The position numbers and the translations under genes are program-made. The notes beneath the pieces were generated by a model. That model worked only from the letters and a program-made list of their open reading frames with translations. It did no database searches and was not told the DNA's origin. Shown here in pieces: positions 51,133 to 60,610 of a stretch of 64,000 nt of DNA (positions within the stretch are counted from its first letter, which is position 1; every line of letters starts with the position of its first letter). The stretch lies in assembly GCA_020436025.1 (NCBI GenBank), contig JAGQYP010000007.1, positions 1 through 64,000 on the forward strand. Direction: 5' to 3'. This stretch comes from Crocinitomicaceae bacterium. Lineage in GTDB: Bacteria > Bacteroidota > Bacteroidia > Flavobacteriales_D > Crocinitomicaceae.

Positions 51133-51606
51133 AGCAAGAGGATGGCCCTTCGATATGCTCAGGAACCGAATGAGCAAGAGCAAGAGTATTGTACTGGTGT
51201 TTTAAGTAAACAAAATCTGAGACTTGAGAATCTACCAAACTTTAATAGTTCAAATTCCTTTGTGTTTTGAAAAACAGTCCTAGAATAGAATTCACAACAC
51301 TTCGACTACTTCTCGACTTCACTTCGTTGCGCTCGAAGTTGCTCAGTGACCCTAAGTTAAAAACTTGAGAAAGGCCGCAATCACCCTAAATTAAATTACC
51401 TCTATACGTCAATGCGGCCTCTAATACCATCCATACCACGGTCGCTGAGCCGGACCGAGTGGAAAGAAGCTAAAGCGCAATGGAATCGAGGTTCAGTCGA
51501 AGCGTTTTGAGATTATTTCTAGATTATGGTGAAGTACCAACCTTAAAATCAAAGAAAATATTCACTACATTAGAATAATATGGGACATCAATGAAATATT
51601 GTACAT
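51133..51606. other. 474-base spacer without a convincing gene
   Basis: No open frame of credible coding character. It contains the large inverted-repeat element (51296-51506), and a further short GC-richer word near 51146-51168 (CTTCGATATGCTCAGG) similar to the arm ends. The base composition of the arms is clearly less AT-rich than the surrounding spacer. Confidence 0.7.
51296..51506. repeat. Inverted-repeat element of about 210 bp
   Basis: Left arm 51296-51352 starts AACACTTCGACT and ends GCTCAGTGACC; right arm 51440-51506 starts GGTCGCTGAGC and ends AGTCGAAGCGTT, its imperfect reverse complement. Inside lies a perfect 8-bp pair AGGCCGCA (51372-51379) and TGCGGCCT (51413-51420). The layout is that of a non-autonomous palindromic repeat; no transposase, and no clear target duplication. 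Confidence 0.65.
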
Positions 51607-52029
51607 ATGAATCAGAAATGCTATAAATATATTTTGACTATTATAATTGTTATTCTAGCCTCTTGTAAATATAATATTGATGAAGAATTAACTCAAACAC
51701 ATACAAATATTGAAGGAGAAAAGCACATTAAAGATGATTCTTCAATGATTGTAAATGACTCAGAAAATAATAATATCGTCAAGACAATATTTAAAAGAGA
51801 ACATTATGACTCAGTAATTTATTTATTTGATAATGGCAGCAAAAAAGTTGAAATACACATTAAGGATTATGAAGGATTAAGTTTAATTAGGTGGTATGAT
51901 TTTAATGGAAATAAAAGGAGTTACGCAAAAATACAAGGAAGTCATATAATTGAAAAGGATTCTTTTAATGGCGAAGGTACTTTAGTTCTATCAATTATTG
52001 ATGATGATACAACTTTAAAAGATGATTAA
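51607..52029 (+). CDS. AT-rich lipoprotein of unknown function
   Basis: 140 aa. Lipobox LASC with cysteine at about residue 20, then Asn/Asp/Glu-rich sequence and a small beta-rich domain (about 65-130: SVIYLFDNGSKKVEIHIKDYEGL). Codon use is more AT-rich than its neighbours (many ATA, AAT, TTA), and an inverted-repeat element lies directly upstream, both consistent with transfer. No family recognised. Confidence 0.6.
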   Translation: MNQKCYKYILTIIIVILASCKYNIDEELTQTHTNIEGEKHIKDDSSMIVNDSENNNIVKTIFKREHYDSVIYLFDNGSKKVEIHIKDYEGLSLIRWYDFNGNKRSYAKIQGSHIIEKDSFNGEGTLVLSIIDDDTTLKDD

Positions 52030-52110
52030 AATAGAAGATAAATGCTTCCCGCCTAGTGTGGTAGAAAACAAAATCTACTTTCCACTTACGACTCACCACT
52101 CACACCAGTA

Positions 52111-52872
52111 CTACATAAACCTTCTTTCCACCATTTCAACGAATTGAGAAACGGTTTCTGATTCTAGATCCCAGCTGTTTTTACCGGATAATTCGCCTAA
52201 GAGTTCCCTGGCCTCATCCGCATTATTCATTAGGTCTATGGCTTCAACTGATTGATTGAAATCATCCGCATTACCACTGAACAAATCATTAATGAATGCA
52301 AACTTCACATTGATTCCTATTGCAGATTTTAAGTTTTGAATAGGTGTGTTTTTTAATTTGTTGGCTAATGAATTGTCTTCCTGACCAAAATAATTATCGT
52401 TCAAAGATCCGCTGGCTTTTCGTTCTTCGATGGCTGCACTTAAATTGGAAGAAGATGGTGTGGCTGTTTTCTTTTCTTCTGCTTTCGGTTCTTCTTTAAC
52501 TTCTTCTTTCGGCTCTGGTTCTGCAGTTTCCTCTTCTTTTGCCGGTTCAGCATCAAATAAGTTGAACGAAAATGCGGGGGGCGTTTCTTCAGTTATTTCA
52601 GGTTCCACTTCAGGCTCTTCTTTTTCGACGATTACGTTGACTGGTTGAGTCTTTGTTTCGTTAGGGATGTCTGCTTTTGTCTCTTTAAGCTCAGTAGGTA
52701 GAAAATCGTTTTTAGCCGTGAGGTATTTCAATACGGCCACTTTCTCATTCATGGAATTTAGCAATTCTGTGAATTCATGAAGATCTTGTAAAGAATAGTC
52801 CTTTTCCTGGATCTTTTTTGCGAGTTCTTTTACTCTTTTCCCCTGTTTTTCAATCGATTTCGAATCTGCCAT
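52111..52872 (-). CDS. Hypothetical protein with acidic linker, divergent from tdk
   Basis: 253 aa from the ATG at 52872 (MADSKSIEK). N-terminal coiled coil (about 5-55), a Glu/Pro/Lys-rich disordered middle (about 75-145) and a C-terminal helical domain with IGINVKFAFINDLFSGNADDFNQSV (about 190-215). This C-terminal motif is familiar from uncharacterised Bacteroidota proteins, but no function is known. An exact -7 word lies upstream. Gene order next to thymidine kinase may be conserved. Confidence 0.75.
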   Translation of the reverse strand: MADSKSIEKQGKRVKELAKKIQEKDYSLQDLHEFTELLNSMNEKVAVLKYLTAKNDFLPTELKETKADIPNETKTQPVNVIVEKEEPEVEPEITEETPPAFSFNLFDAEPAKEEETAEPEPKEEVKEEPKAEEKKTATPSSSNLSAAIEERKASGSLNDNYFGQEDNSLANKLKNTPIQNLKSAIGINVKFAFINDLFSGNADDFNQSVEAIDLMNNADEARELLGELSGKNSWDLESETVSQFVEMVERRFM

Positions 52873-52909
52873 CTGTTGATAATTTTTCAAAACTATACCC
52901 CTGAGTCCC

Positions 52910-52917
52910 CAAATTTA
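52910..52917 (-). promoter_or_regulatory. Promoter -7 element of the tdk-divergent gene
   Basis: TAAATTTG on the minus strand, exact TANNTTTG, 37 bases before the ATG at 52872. Confidence 0.5.
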
Positions 52918-52992
52918 TCGCCTTTTAATTCTTAATTATGTAGTGCGGTCAAAAGTTTACTCACATTTTTAATTTAATAACGAAACAGGAGC

Positions 52993-53568
52993 ATGTTTAT
53001 TGAGCAAATGCCTTATGATTCAAGGAAGCACGGATGGATTGAAGTCATTTGTGGATCCATGTTTTCGGGGAAAACGGAAGAACTCATCCGAAGGCTTAAG
53101 CGCATTCAATTTACAGATCAAAAAATTGAAGTTTACAAACCCAAAGTAGACGATCGCTACCACCACACCAAAGTTGTCTCACACGACGAAACAGATTTTG
53201 AAGCTATTACAGTTGAAAATGCCGCTGAAATCAAAGAAAAATTCAAAAGATCGGATGTTGTTGCCATTGATGAAGCTCAGTTTTTTGATGAAGGACTCTT
53301 TGAAATCTGCAACTGGTTAGCTTCTCAAAAAGTGCGTGTAATTGTGGCTGGATTGGACATGGATTATTCTGGAAAACCGTTCGGACCAATGCCTGCCATC
53401 ATGGCCACCGCGGAATATGTGACCAAGGTTCATGCGATTTGCGTTAAATGCGGAAGTCTGGCGAATTTCTCCTACCGTATCACGAATAATAAAGATGTCA
53501 TTGATGTTGGCGAAAAAGATAAGTATATTCCGCTTTGCAGATCTTGCTTCAACAAAATTGAACAGTGA
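52993..53568 (+). CDS. tdk: Thymidine kinase
   Basis: 191 aa. P-loop GSMFSGKTEELIRRL (about 22-36), Walker B-like VVAIDEAQFF, the lasso/substrate region, and four zinc-binding cysteines (CVKCGS and CRSC). Phosphorylates thymidine to dTMP in salvage. A purine-rich AGGAG sits just before the ATG. Its stop overlaps the GTG of the next gene. Confidence 0.95.
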   Translation: MFIEQMPYDSRKHGWIEVICGSMFSGKTEELIRRLKRIQFTDQKIEVYKPKVDDRYHHTKVVSHDETDFEAITVENAAEIKEKFKRSDVVAIDEAQFFDEGLFEICNWLASQKVRVIVAGLDMDYSGKPFGPMPAIMATAEYVTKVHAICVKCGSLANFSYRITNNKDVIDVGEKDKYIPLCRSCFNKIEQ

Positions 53569-55907
53569 AACTTGAACTTCGCATACAAGAAATTTTAGAC
53601 GTTTGTTCCGCCGAACTGCTTTCGGGAAATAAGAATGCTATTGTCAATCGAGTAGATATTGATTCCCGTGATGTTTACTTACCTGACCAAACCGCATTTA
53701 TCTGCTTAAAAGGCAACAAAACAGATGGACATCAATTTATTGCCAGCCTATACGAACAAGGTTGCCGGACTTTCATTGTTTCAGAAAGAACATCGGAATT
53801 GGAAGATGCAAACCTAATTCTTGTTAAGAACGCCCTTCAAGCCCTGCAGGAAATTGCTGCTTATCATCGTTCCAAATTTGACCTCCCAGTCATTGGCATT
53901 ACAGGTAGTAATGGAAAGACCATTGTGAAAGAGTGGATCTATGAACTTCTGAAAGATGAATATTCCATAGTGCGAAGTCCTAAAAGTTATAACTCACAAA
54001 TTGGGGTAGCGCTTTCTGTTTTGCAAATTAGAAAGGAACACGATCTAGCTCTTTTCGAAGCAGGTATAAGTTTGCACGGTGAAATGGATCGTTTGGAAAA
54101 AATGATTCAACCTACAATTGGAGTTTTTACAGGAATTGGAAAGGCGCATCATACTGGATTTGAATCGATGGAGCAGAAGATTACAGAGAAATTCAAATTA
54201 TTTCAAAACTGTTCTAAGGTAGTCTGCAACGAAGAGTTTGAAACATATGCTACATCTCCTGTTTTGTCTTGGAGTAATGAGGATATTGAAATCCGAGGAC
54301 ATCAATCCTTTTTAAAATTACAAGACAAAGACTTGGTGGTGGATTTTTCAACTCAATTTCCTACAAACTTGATGAATTCCATCTTATGCGCTTCTTTATT
54401 TTCTGACCATTTTGAGCAGCATATATCAGACTTATCCTCACTTTCTCTAAGGCTGGAAACTGAAAATGGAAATCATGGCAACATCATTATCAACGATGCC
54501 TATAGTTTTGATTTAGATTCCTTGAAAATAGCTTTGAATTATCAGTACCAACAATATCCAAAAGGAAAAAAATTATTGATTGCTTCAGTGCCAGAGAAAG
54601 ACATAGAAGACAATTTTTATAAGATCATAAACAATTACGATCTTGATGAAGTTTGGTTGATTGGGGATTCTAAGTCACATTCTAAGACCAAAATATTTGA
54701 AAGTAAAGAGGCCTTAATCGAAAGCGGAAGACTAGATGAGATTCAGGATACAGTGATTTTAATTAAAGGCTACCGCAAAGATCATTTGGAAGAGCTTACA
54801 CTTAAATTAGAGGAAATTACCCATAAAACCTGGCTGGAAATCGATTTGTCTTCCATGCGAAACAATATTCGAGTATTTCGAAAGCGACTTGCTCCTGGTA
54901 CAAATTTATTGGCCATGGTTAAAGCATCTGCCTATGGAGGCGGTATGGATCGAATAGGGAAAGTTCTGGAAAATGAAGGAATAGATTATCTGGGCGTGGC
55001 CTATACAGAAGAGGGAGTTAAACTTAGAAAGGCTGGAATCCATACCCCTACTCTTGTTATGAATTGTGAAAAACATTCCTTTGAGAAGCTGATTAAAAAC
55101 AAACTTGAACCTTCAATTTATAATGATCAGATTTTAGAAGAATTTATCCGATTTCTGATCAAAAAGGGGATTAAAAATTATCCTATTCACCTGAAGATTG
55201 AAACAGGAATGAACCGACTTGGATTTCGTCAGTTTGATTTAAAAAAGGTTGCTGAGAAAATTGTGAGTCAGCCCGAAGTAAGAGTAAAATCGGTATTTTC
55301 CCACCTTTCTGCCTCAGATGATCCCAACGAAGAAGAATGGACCAATAAGCAGAGAAACATATTTGATCAGGCAGTTGGCGCATTAGAAAATGCTTTAGGG
55401 TATGGATTTCTTCGTCACTTGTATAATTCAAATGCCATTTTACATTTCAAACAAAACCCTTACGAAATGGCTCGCATGGGAATTGGCTTGTATGGGATAA
55501 GCGATCCACAACATTCAGAATTGGAGCCTGTTTTAAAATTAAAAACAAAAATCACCCAAATTCGAACTATTGAAAAAGGGGAATCGGTAGGGTATTCAAG
55601 GGCTTTCATTGCAAAAGATCCCATGCGAATAGGAGTATTGGCAATTGGATATGCTGATGGTCTTATGAGAAGTTACTCCCAACCGGGTTCAGTCTTTCTT
55701 AAAGGGCAAAGAGCTCCAATCATAGGAAATATCTGTATGGACATGACCATGATCGACTTGTCTCAAATAGATGCCAAAGAAGGCGATGACGTGGAAATTT
55801 TTGGAGACCACATCTCCGTTCAGGAAGTAGCCGATAAAACCGGAACCATTCCTTATGAAATCTTCACTAGGATATCTGATCGCGTGAAGCGGGTGTATTT
55901 GGATTAA
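53565..55907 (+). CDS. murF-alr: Bifunctional MurF-type ligase / alanine racemase
   Basis: 780 aa: MurF-like half (about 1-425) with ATP loop GITGSNGKTIVKEW and EAGISLHGEMDRLEKMIQPTIGVFTGIGKAH, then an alanine racemase half (about 428-780). The pyridoxal phosphate lysine is K453 in MVKASAYGGG and the acid/base Tyr lies in VGYSRAFIA. This fusion is usual in Bacteroidota; it makes D-Ala and adds D-Ala-D-Ala to UDP-MurNAc-tripeptide. In the MurF half the usual NDSYN reads NDAYS. Start GTG at 53565 overlaps the tdk stop. Confidence 0.92.
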   Translation: MKLELRIQEILDVCSAELLSGNKNAIVNRVDIDSRDVYLPDQTAFICLKGNKTDGHQFIASLYEQGCRTFIVSERTSELEDANLILVKNALQALQEIAAYHRSKFDLPVIGITGSNGKTIVKEWIYELLKDEYSIVRSPKSYNSQIGVALSVLQIRKEHDLALFEAGISLHGEMDRLEKMIQPTIGVFTGIGKAHHTGFESMEQKITEKFKLFQNCSKVVCNEEFETYATSPVLSWSNEDIEIRGHQSFLKLQDKDLVVDFSTQFPTNLMNSILCASLFSDHFEQHISDLSSLSLRLETENGNHGNIIINDAYSFDLDSLKIALNYQYQQYPKGKKLLIASVPEKDIEDNFYKIINNYDLDEVWLIGDSKSHSKTKIFESKEALIESGRLDEIQDTVILIKGYRKDHLEELTLKLEEITHKTWLEIDLSSMRNNIRVFRKRLAPGTNLLAMVKASAYGGGMDRIGKVLENEGIDYLGVAYTEEGVKLRKAGIHTPTLVMNCEKHSFEKLIKNKLEPSIYNDQILEEFIRFLIKKGIKNYPIHLKIETGMNRLGFRQFDLKKVAEKIVSQPEVRVKSVFSHLSASDDPNEEEWTNKQRNIFDQAVGALENALGYGFLRHLYNSNAILHFKQNPYEMARMGIGLYGISDPQHSELEPVLKLKTKITQIRTIEKGESVGYSRAFIAKDPMRIGVLAIGYADGLMRSYSQPGSVFLKGQRAPIIGNICMDMTMIDLSQIDAKEGDDVEIFGDHISVQEVADKTGTIPYEIFTRISDRVKRVYLD

Positions 55908-56760
55908 TTTACCTCCTCTTCCTGTTCACTCAATTTATTATTGATCATTTCCTCTATTTCATTATCGGGCAAAACATCTATTTCGATCAGTTTTTCTTCC
56001 ATTGTAATCAGCGCCTCTTTGTAGAATTCGATACCACCAGTTTTTTCCCCTTTAAAGTAGGAGGACGTGATTAGAATAAAAGATAAAAGAACAGATCCTA
56101 AAATAGAATATGCCGATACAAAAATTACAGAAAGCTTAGTTTTTTCAAAGGTTGACAAAAAGATCAAAGACATCATGAAAATAAAAAGCAACAAATAAAA
56201 GACCGGAGAAATATTAGCTTCTTTTCTATACAATCTAACCCCTCTTTTTTCATCCATTTGATCGAGTAAATTAAATGAGTACGAAACTGTTTCTCAATAA
56301 AATTGGCAGGTTGCATTTTTAAAACCGCTGTTCTGAAATCGTCGTATTTCTCATTGGATTCACGAATGGTTTCTCTTTCAATTTCGAATCCAAATTCATT
56401 TTTTAAAACAAAATCTAGATAATCATGAAACACCGGCAACAGCTTTTTTTGATTCTTGACATTCAGATTTAAAATTGATCGGGTTACATCATTGATTTGA
56501 GATACTTCTGCTCCTGAACTATTTCGGATATGAGTGAATTCTGATCGTACCTGAAAAAGGGTAATGGAAAACAATAATGTAAGAATGCTAGCATTGACAC
56601 TAAACAACATGGCAGCCAATTTAGAGTCATCTCCTGTAATGAATCCTTTGACTACCCTTCTTGCTTTAATATGAATGAGTAAAGCAATTCCAATAATAAA
56701 AACGGACGTGATGCCAACTAAAACAAAAGGATTCACTCCAATAATCAATTCAAATAACAT
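55904..56760 (-). pseudogene. DUF4239 (bestrophin-like) membrane protein, frameshifted
   Basis: One frame from the ATG at 56760 runs through two N-terminal helices and the segment PANFIEKQF, then ends out of frame. A second frame continues the protein from about 56281 (YSFNLLDQMDEKRGVRLYRKEAN) through two further helices to 55904. Joining them needs one added base near the CGTAC at about 56283-56279, giving 285 aa. The full product matches the DUF4239 layout: two N-terminal helices, soluble middle with RNSSGAEVSQINDVTRSIL, the D..R..RL motif, two C-terminal helices. Its stop codon overlaps that of murF-alr. A sequencing error is the other explanation. Confidence 0.7.
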
Positions 56761-56916
56761 AAGCGTCTTCTCTTTTTCTCTGAAAATACTCTTTTTGTAG
56801 TAGAATTAGTGCGTAAAACTATTCAATTATAATTTATTCTGACATCAAAATCATCTTGCTTAAATTAAATTTCTCCACATAATTTAATATTCCTACTGAA
56901 TACCAGCTGTTTTTCA

Positions 56917-56924
56917 TATTTTTG
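56917..56924 (+). promoter_or_regulatory. Promoter -7 element of the secreted protein at 56943
   Basis: TATTTTTG, exact TANNTTTG, 18 bases before the ATG. It overlaps an in-frame TTG, which argues for the ATG as the start. Confidence 0.6.
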
Positions 56925-56942
56925 GTTCAAACTGAATTGAAA

Positions 56943-57776
56943 ATGAAAAAGATAGTATTGATCCTATTACTTTCCTTATTCGCTAATGCTGGAATTTCTG
57001 CAGCTGTGAAGCTTAAGGGAAAAATCGGCGGAAAATATGGAATTGAAATGGAGTTGGAGGCAAGCAAGGATGCAAAAAATCCAATTCAGGGTAAATACCA
57101 TTATGATGGGAAAACGACTGATCTCACATTGAAAGGAGTGATGTATGGCGATTATGTTGTGTATCTAGAAGAATACAACTCCGAAGGAAAAAACACCGGA
57201 TCTTTTTACCTTTCTTATGAAGAGAAAAAGTGGTCAGGAAAATGGACAGGAACCGAAAAATACTTTGATGTCGAATTGACCGTACAATCTGGAGATATGA
57301 GTCAGTTTAAGGAATTTGACATGGCTGAATTACAAAAAAAATGTAGTTCCTCATTAACTGGAAGCTATGCTTACGATTATTATTTTCTAAATGATATGTG
57401 GCTTCAAGAAACCGGTAATATGGAAGTTGGTTTCAACGGAGGAGTTGTATCTGTAAAAGAAGTTCATAAAGACACTCTAGAAATTCGTTTTGAATTGCTT
57501 TGTGGACCGACTTATCACATCGCCTACTTTGATGGGGACGCCGTAAAAACAGGAAAGAATCAATACGAATTCAACACCGCTCTTTACGAAGGAGAGGAAG
57601 CTTGTCATTTGGTTTTCACTTTCACAGAGAAAAAAGTAACGATCTCTCAAAAGTCTTCAAGCATGGATTGTGAATTTGGAGCCAGGGCCTATGCCGATGG
57701 AGATTTCACTAAAATCAGTGATAAAATATCGACCAAAGAAACCGTGGGAATTGAGGATGTTTTGAAGTTGAAGTGA
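56943..57776 (+). CDS. Secreted protein of unknown function
   Basis: 277 aa from the ATG at 56943. Clear signal peptide, cleavage near GISAA. The mature part is beta-rich with repeated strands (VKLKGKIGGKYGIEMELEA, IQGKYHYDGKTTDLTLKGVM, VYLEEYNSEGKNTGSFYLSY) that read like an avidin/lipocalin-like barrel in the first 120 residues. No family named. Monocistronic by its own promoter. Confidence 0.7.
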   Translation: MKKIVLILLLSLFANAGISAAVKLKGKIGGKYGIEMELEASKDAKNPIQGKYHYDGKTTDLTLKGVMYGDYVVYLEEYNSEGKNTGSFYLSYEEKKWSGKWTGTEKYFDVELTVQSGDMSQFKEFDMAELQKKCSSSLTGSYAYDYYFLNDMWLQETGNMEVGFNGGVVSVKEVHKDTLEIRFELLCGPTYHIAYFDGDAVKTGKNQYEFNTALYEGEEACHLVFTFTEKKVTISQKSSSMDCEFGARAYADGDFTKISDKISTKETVGIEDVLKLK

Positions 57777-57864
57777 TTTGTTGACTTATTGATTTAGGAT
57801 TGTATGACTTAGTGACCTTTTGTTTTTTGACTAGATTGATTTTATAAATTTAGATATTCAACCG

Positions 57865-59511
57865 ATGAATAACCCCAAATCACCCCCTTTTGAAATCGGC
57901 TTGTGTATGGCCGGTGCTGTTTCTGCTGGTGCCTATACAGCAGGAGTTATGGACTATTTACTGGAAGCTCTTGAGGAATGGGAAAAACGTAAAATACTGG
58001 ACCCCAAAAACACACCAATGCATGAAGTTGTGATTCCTGTCATGGGTGGTGCTTCTGCTGGCGGGATGACTTGCATTATTACTGCTAATGCGATTCAGAA
58101 TGAAATAGTCCCAATCAGAAACGTAGAAGATATTCCAACGAATAGCCCGAAAAACAAGCTCTTTAACGCTTGGGTGAATTTGACGAATGAGGATATGTTT
58201 CCGGAGCTTTTAAAAAACGATGATTTAAAAGATGGAGTTGTTGAATCTCTTTTTAATGCCCATTTTATTGATGAAATTGCCCAGAAAACATTGCAACCTA
58301 ATTCAAATCTGTCGCCAGCAAATAGAAAATACTTCGCTGAAGATTTGAAAGTTTTTACCACCTTAACCAACCTCAACGGTATCCAGTTCAAACAGGAATT
58401 CATGTCTGATTCCGACCAATCCAGTTACCATATTTCCAAACATTCTGATTTTGCTTGTTTTCAAATCAATGCTCAGCAGTATGAAGGTAAAGGCTGGATT
58501 CCTCTTAATTTCAGTAATCCAGATGAGCGTCAACTGGCAATGGATGCGGCAATGGCGACTGGAGCATTTCCTATTGGTTTAAAAGCTCGTAAAGTAATAC
58601 GACCTACTCAATATGTCAAAGACTGCATTTTTCATGATGATGTAGACATGAAGGTGGAAGATGAATATTTTGAAACGCTGAATATTGATGGAGGAACTAT
58701 AAATAATGAGCCCTATGAAAAGGTTCAAAAAGTGCTTGCTCAGAACAAACCACTTGAAAAATCCTATTCCAAGGCTACTTCCACGGTGTTGATGATTGAT
58801 CCATTTCCAAGTGAAGAACCCATCGAAAAGAAATTCGGAGATCAAATAGGCAATGTAATCTCAGGAACCATAGGTGCCATGCTGAATCACTTAAGATTTG
58901 AGCCCAAAAGTATCAGTGACAGTAATGATCCTGATGATGCCAGCGTCTACTTAGTTGCCCCAGTTCGTTATGAGAAAAAAGCCGATGGCAGCACAAAAAA
59001 AATAGAAGGGAAAGAAGCCATTGCCTGTGGCTTTTTAAGTGGATTTGGCGGCTTCATTCATCGTGATTTCAGATTGCACGATTACTTTCTGGGAAGAGCT
59101 AATTGTGAGCGGTTTTTGAGACAATACTTTACGATTCCTATTGAGGCAGAGAACCCGATCATCAATAAGGGTTATGAGCATTTGCCTACGGATGCCTTCG
59201 TGGTTACGAACAACAGCAGTGGAAGAAAAGAATACCCTATTATTCCTTTGTTTGATGAGCAAGACGATCTTTATTTGCCCGATTTCGATGGTCAGAACTG
59301 GCCCCAAAAAGAATTGAGTGAAATCCATCGATTTAGACAACCTTTAAAAAAGCGATTTGGGAAGATTATTATGAATATTATGAAGTTAAAATGGTATGTC
59401 AAGGGATTGCTTTGGATAGGCAATCATTTGGTATTGAAAAAGATGGCTTCAAAAAAATTCATCGAAATCATGGAAAAAGAAATGAAAGACTGGGACTTGA
59501 TTCGAAAGTAA
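57865..59511 (+). CDS. Patatin-like phospholipase
   Basis: 548 aa. The oxyanion segment CMAGAVSAGAYTAGVMD (about 14-30), nucleophile Ser64 in GGASAGG, and dyad Asp275 in NIDGGTINN are all present in the patatin order. The oxyanion loop differs from the usual DGGGxRG. No signal peptide; the C-terminal 60 residues are basic and hydrophobic and could hold it at the membrane. Longer than simple patatins (about 300 aa) because of an insertion between Ser and Asp. Likely a lipid acyl hydrolase. Confidence 0.85.
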   Translation: MNNPKSPPFEIGLCMAGAVSAGAYTAGVMDYLLEALEEWEKRKILDPKNTPMHEVVIPVMGGASAGGMTCIITANAIQNEIVPIRNVEDIPTNSPKNKLFNAWVNLTNEDMFPELLKNDDLKDGVVESLFNAHFIDEIAQKTLQPNSNLSPANRKYFAEDLKVFTTLTNLNGIQFKQEFMSDSDQSSYHISKHSDFACFQINAQQYEGKGWIPLNFSNPDERQLAMDAAMATGAFPIGLKARKVIRPTQYVKDCIFHDDVDMKVEDEYFETLNIDGGTINNEPYEKVQKVLAQNKPLEKSYSKATSTVLMIDPFPSEEPIEKKFGDQIGNVISGTIGAMLNHLRFEPKSISDSNDPDDASVYLVAPVRYEKKADGSTKKIEGKEAIACGFLSGFGGFIHRDFRLHDYFLGRANCERFLRQYFTIPIEAENPIINKGYEHLPTDAFVVTNNSSGRKEYPIIPLFDEQDDLYLPDFDGQNWPQKELSEIHRFRQPLKKRFGKIIMNIMKLKWYVKGLLWIGNHLVLKKMASKKFIEIMEKEMKDWDLIRK

Positions 59512-59542
59512 TTTTTGGCATAAATTCTGCTCTTTTACCCAT

Positions 59543-59995
59543 ATGAAACTATGGGTGATACTATTTCTTTTTATTAGTGGCTTGAGTTGGTCTCAGGATC
59601 AACCCACAATTTACCTTTACGCCAATGGTGATACATCTGTGATCGTTTATCCCTGGAAAGAACATCGTCGTGCAATAGTCCTCTATGATCTAAAGGGCAA
59701 GCAAACATTTGAATTGGAAGATGTTCGATTGAGTTATACGGTCTGGAATAAATTAAGCTTTCATCCCAACGGCGCAGTTAAAAAAATAGAGCAGCACAGC
59801 AATCCTGGTGCTAGTTTGTACAGTTATAAATCCACCATGACTTTCGATACCCTCAACAATCCATTGACAAAAAGAGACGAAAAATTTCCATCTGATCTTC
59901 AGGATCTGGAAAAGTCGAATACCTGGTTTTGGAATTCGAAACAGAAGAACTGGGTGCCACAAGAAACGATGGAATGTCAGCCTGTAAAACCCTAA
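59543..59995 (+). CDS. Secreted protein of unknown function
   Basis: 150 aa with a signal peptide (cleavage near LSWSQD) and a beta-rich mature part resembling MORN-like or YD-like strands (TVWNKLSFHPNGAVKKIEQHS). No family assigned. Adjacent to the stop of the converging gene with no spacer. Confidence 0.65.
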   Translation: MKLWVILFLFISGLSWSQDQPTIYLYANGDTSVIVYPWKEHRRAIVLYDLKGKQTFELEDVRLSYTVWNKLSFHPNGAVKKIEQHSNPGASLYSYKSTMTFDTLNNPLTKRDEKFPSDLQDLEKSNTWFWNSKQKNWVPQETMECQPVKP

Positions 59996-60610
59996 TTATT
60001 TCAGTTTAAACAGATTTTCCTTTTTATCGAAATTGATTTCTCTTGTGAATAATGCTTTTTCAATTCTTTCATATAGATCAGAGGAAATGATCTCATCTTC
60101 AACCACATAATCACAGAACAAAACTTTGGCAATGGAAACGGTCCCATGTTGAGGAATTTGAACTTGGATTTCCGCGTAATTATTGACATCCCCATAATTC
60201 TTCAAAAGTATATCTTGAGTAATAAAATCTTTCAGTTCCATTTTGGGAAAGTGAGTCGATGTTACATTTTTCCACTTTCCATTCTCAACAAGGTAAACAA
60301 AGGTTTTAGGCTCTTCGCAACAACAATGTTCACAGGCCTGGTTTCGAATTAGAATGAAAGACTGACCTTCACTTCCTCTATAGACAGCCGCTTGAAAAAA
60401 ATCATGTTCTTCTTCATTCCGCTTGAATCCAATAAACCCGTTTTTAATATCTAGAGTTTTGATGGAGTGATTTGCAATCCCATTTTCAGAGGTGTCGCGC
60501 CAGTTACAAAGCTGAAAAACTGAATCTGGAATTTGCTGAAAATAGTCTTCAATGGATTGACCAAAAGTAAACTGAGCTCCCAAAAAAAGTACAAGAATCC
60601 ACTTCATCAT
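59996..60610 (-). CDS. Secreted protein with a cysteine cluster
   Basis: 204 aa. Signal peptide (cleavage near TFGQS), then a domain with one isolated Cys (QLCNWRD) and a cluster CEHCCCEE (about 94-101), an arrangement suited to metal binding or disulfides. No family recognised. Its start (ATGATG) overlaps the stop of the kinase-like gene upstream by 4 bases, so the two are coupled. Confidence 0.65.
   Translation of the reverse strand: MMKWILVLFLGAQFTFGQSIEDYFQQIPDSVFQLCNWRDTSENGIANHSIKTLDIKNGFIGFKRNEEEHDFFQAAVYRGSEGQSFILIRNQACEHCCCEEPKTFVYLVENGKWKNVTSTHFPKMELKDFITQDILLKNYGDVNNYAEIQVQIPQHGTVSIAKVLFCDYVVEDEIISSDLYERIEKALFTREINFDKKENLFKLK

Noticed and set aside
51133-51606. A degraded transposase in the large spacer
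   Set aside because: No frame shows transposase motifs; only inverted repeats are present.
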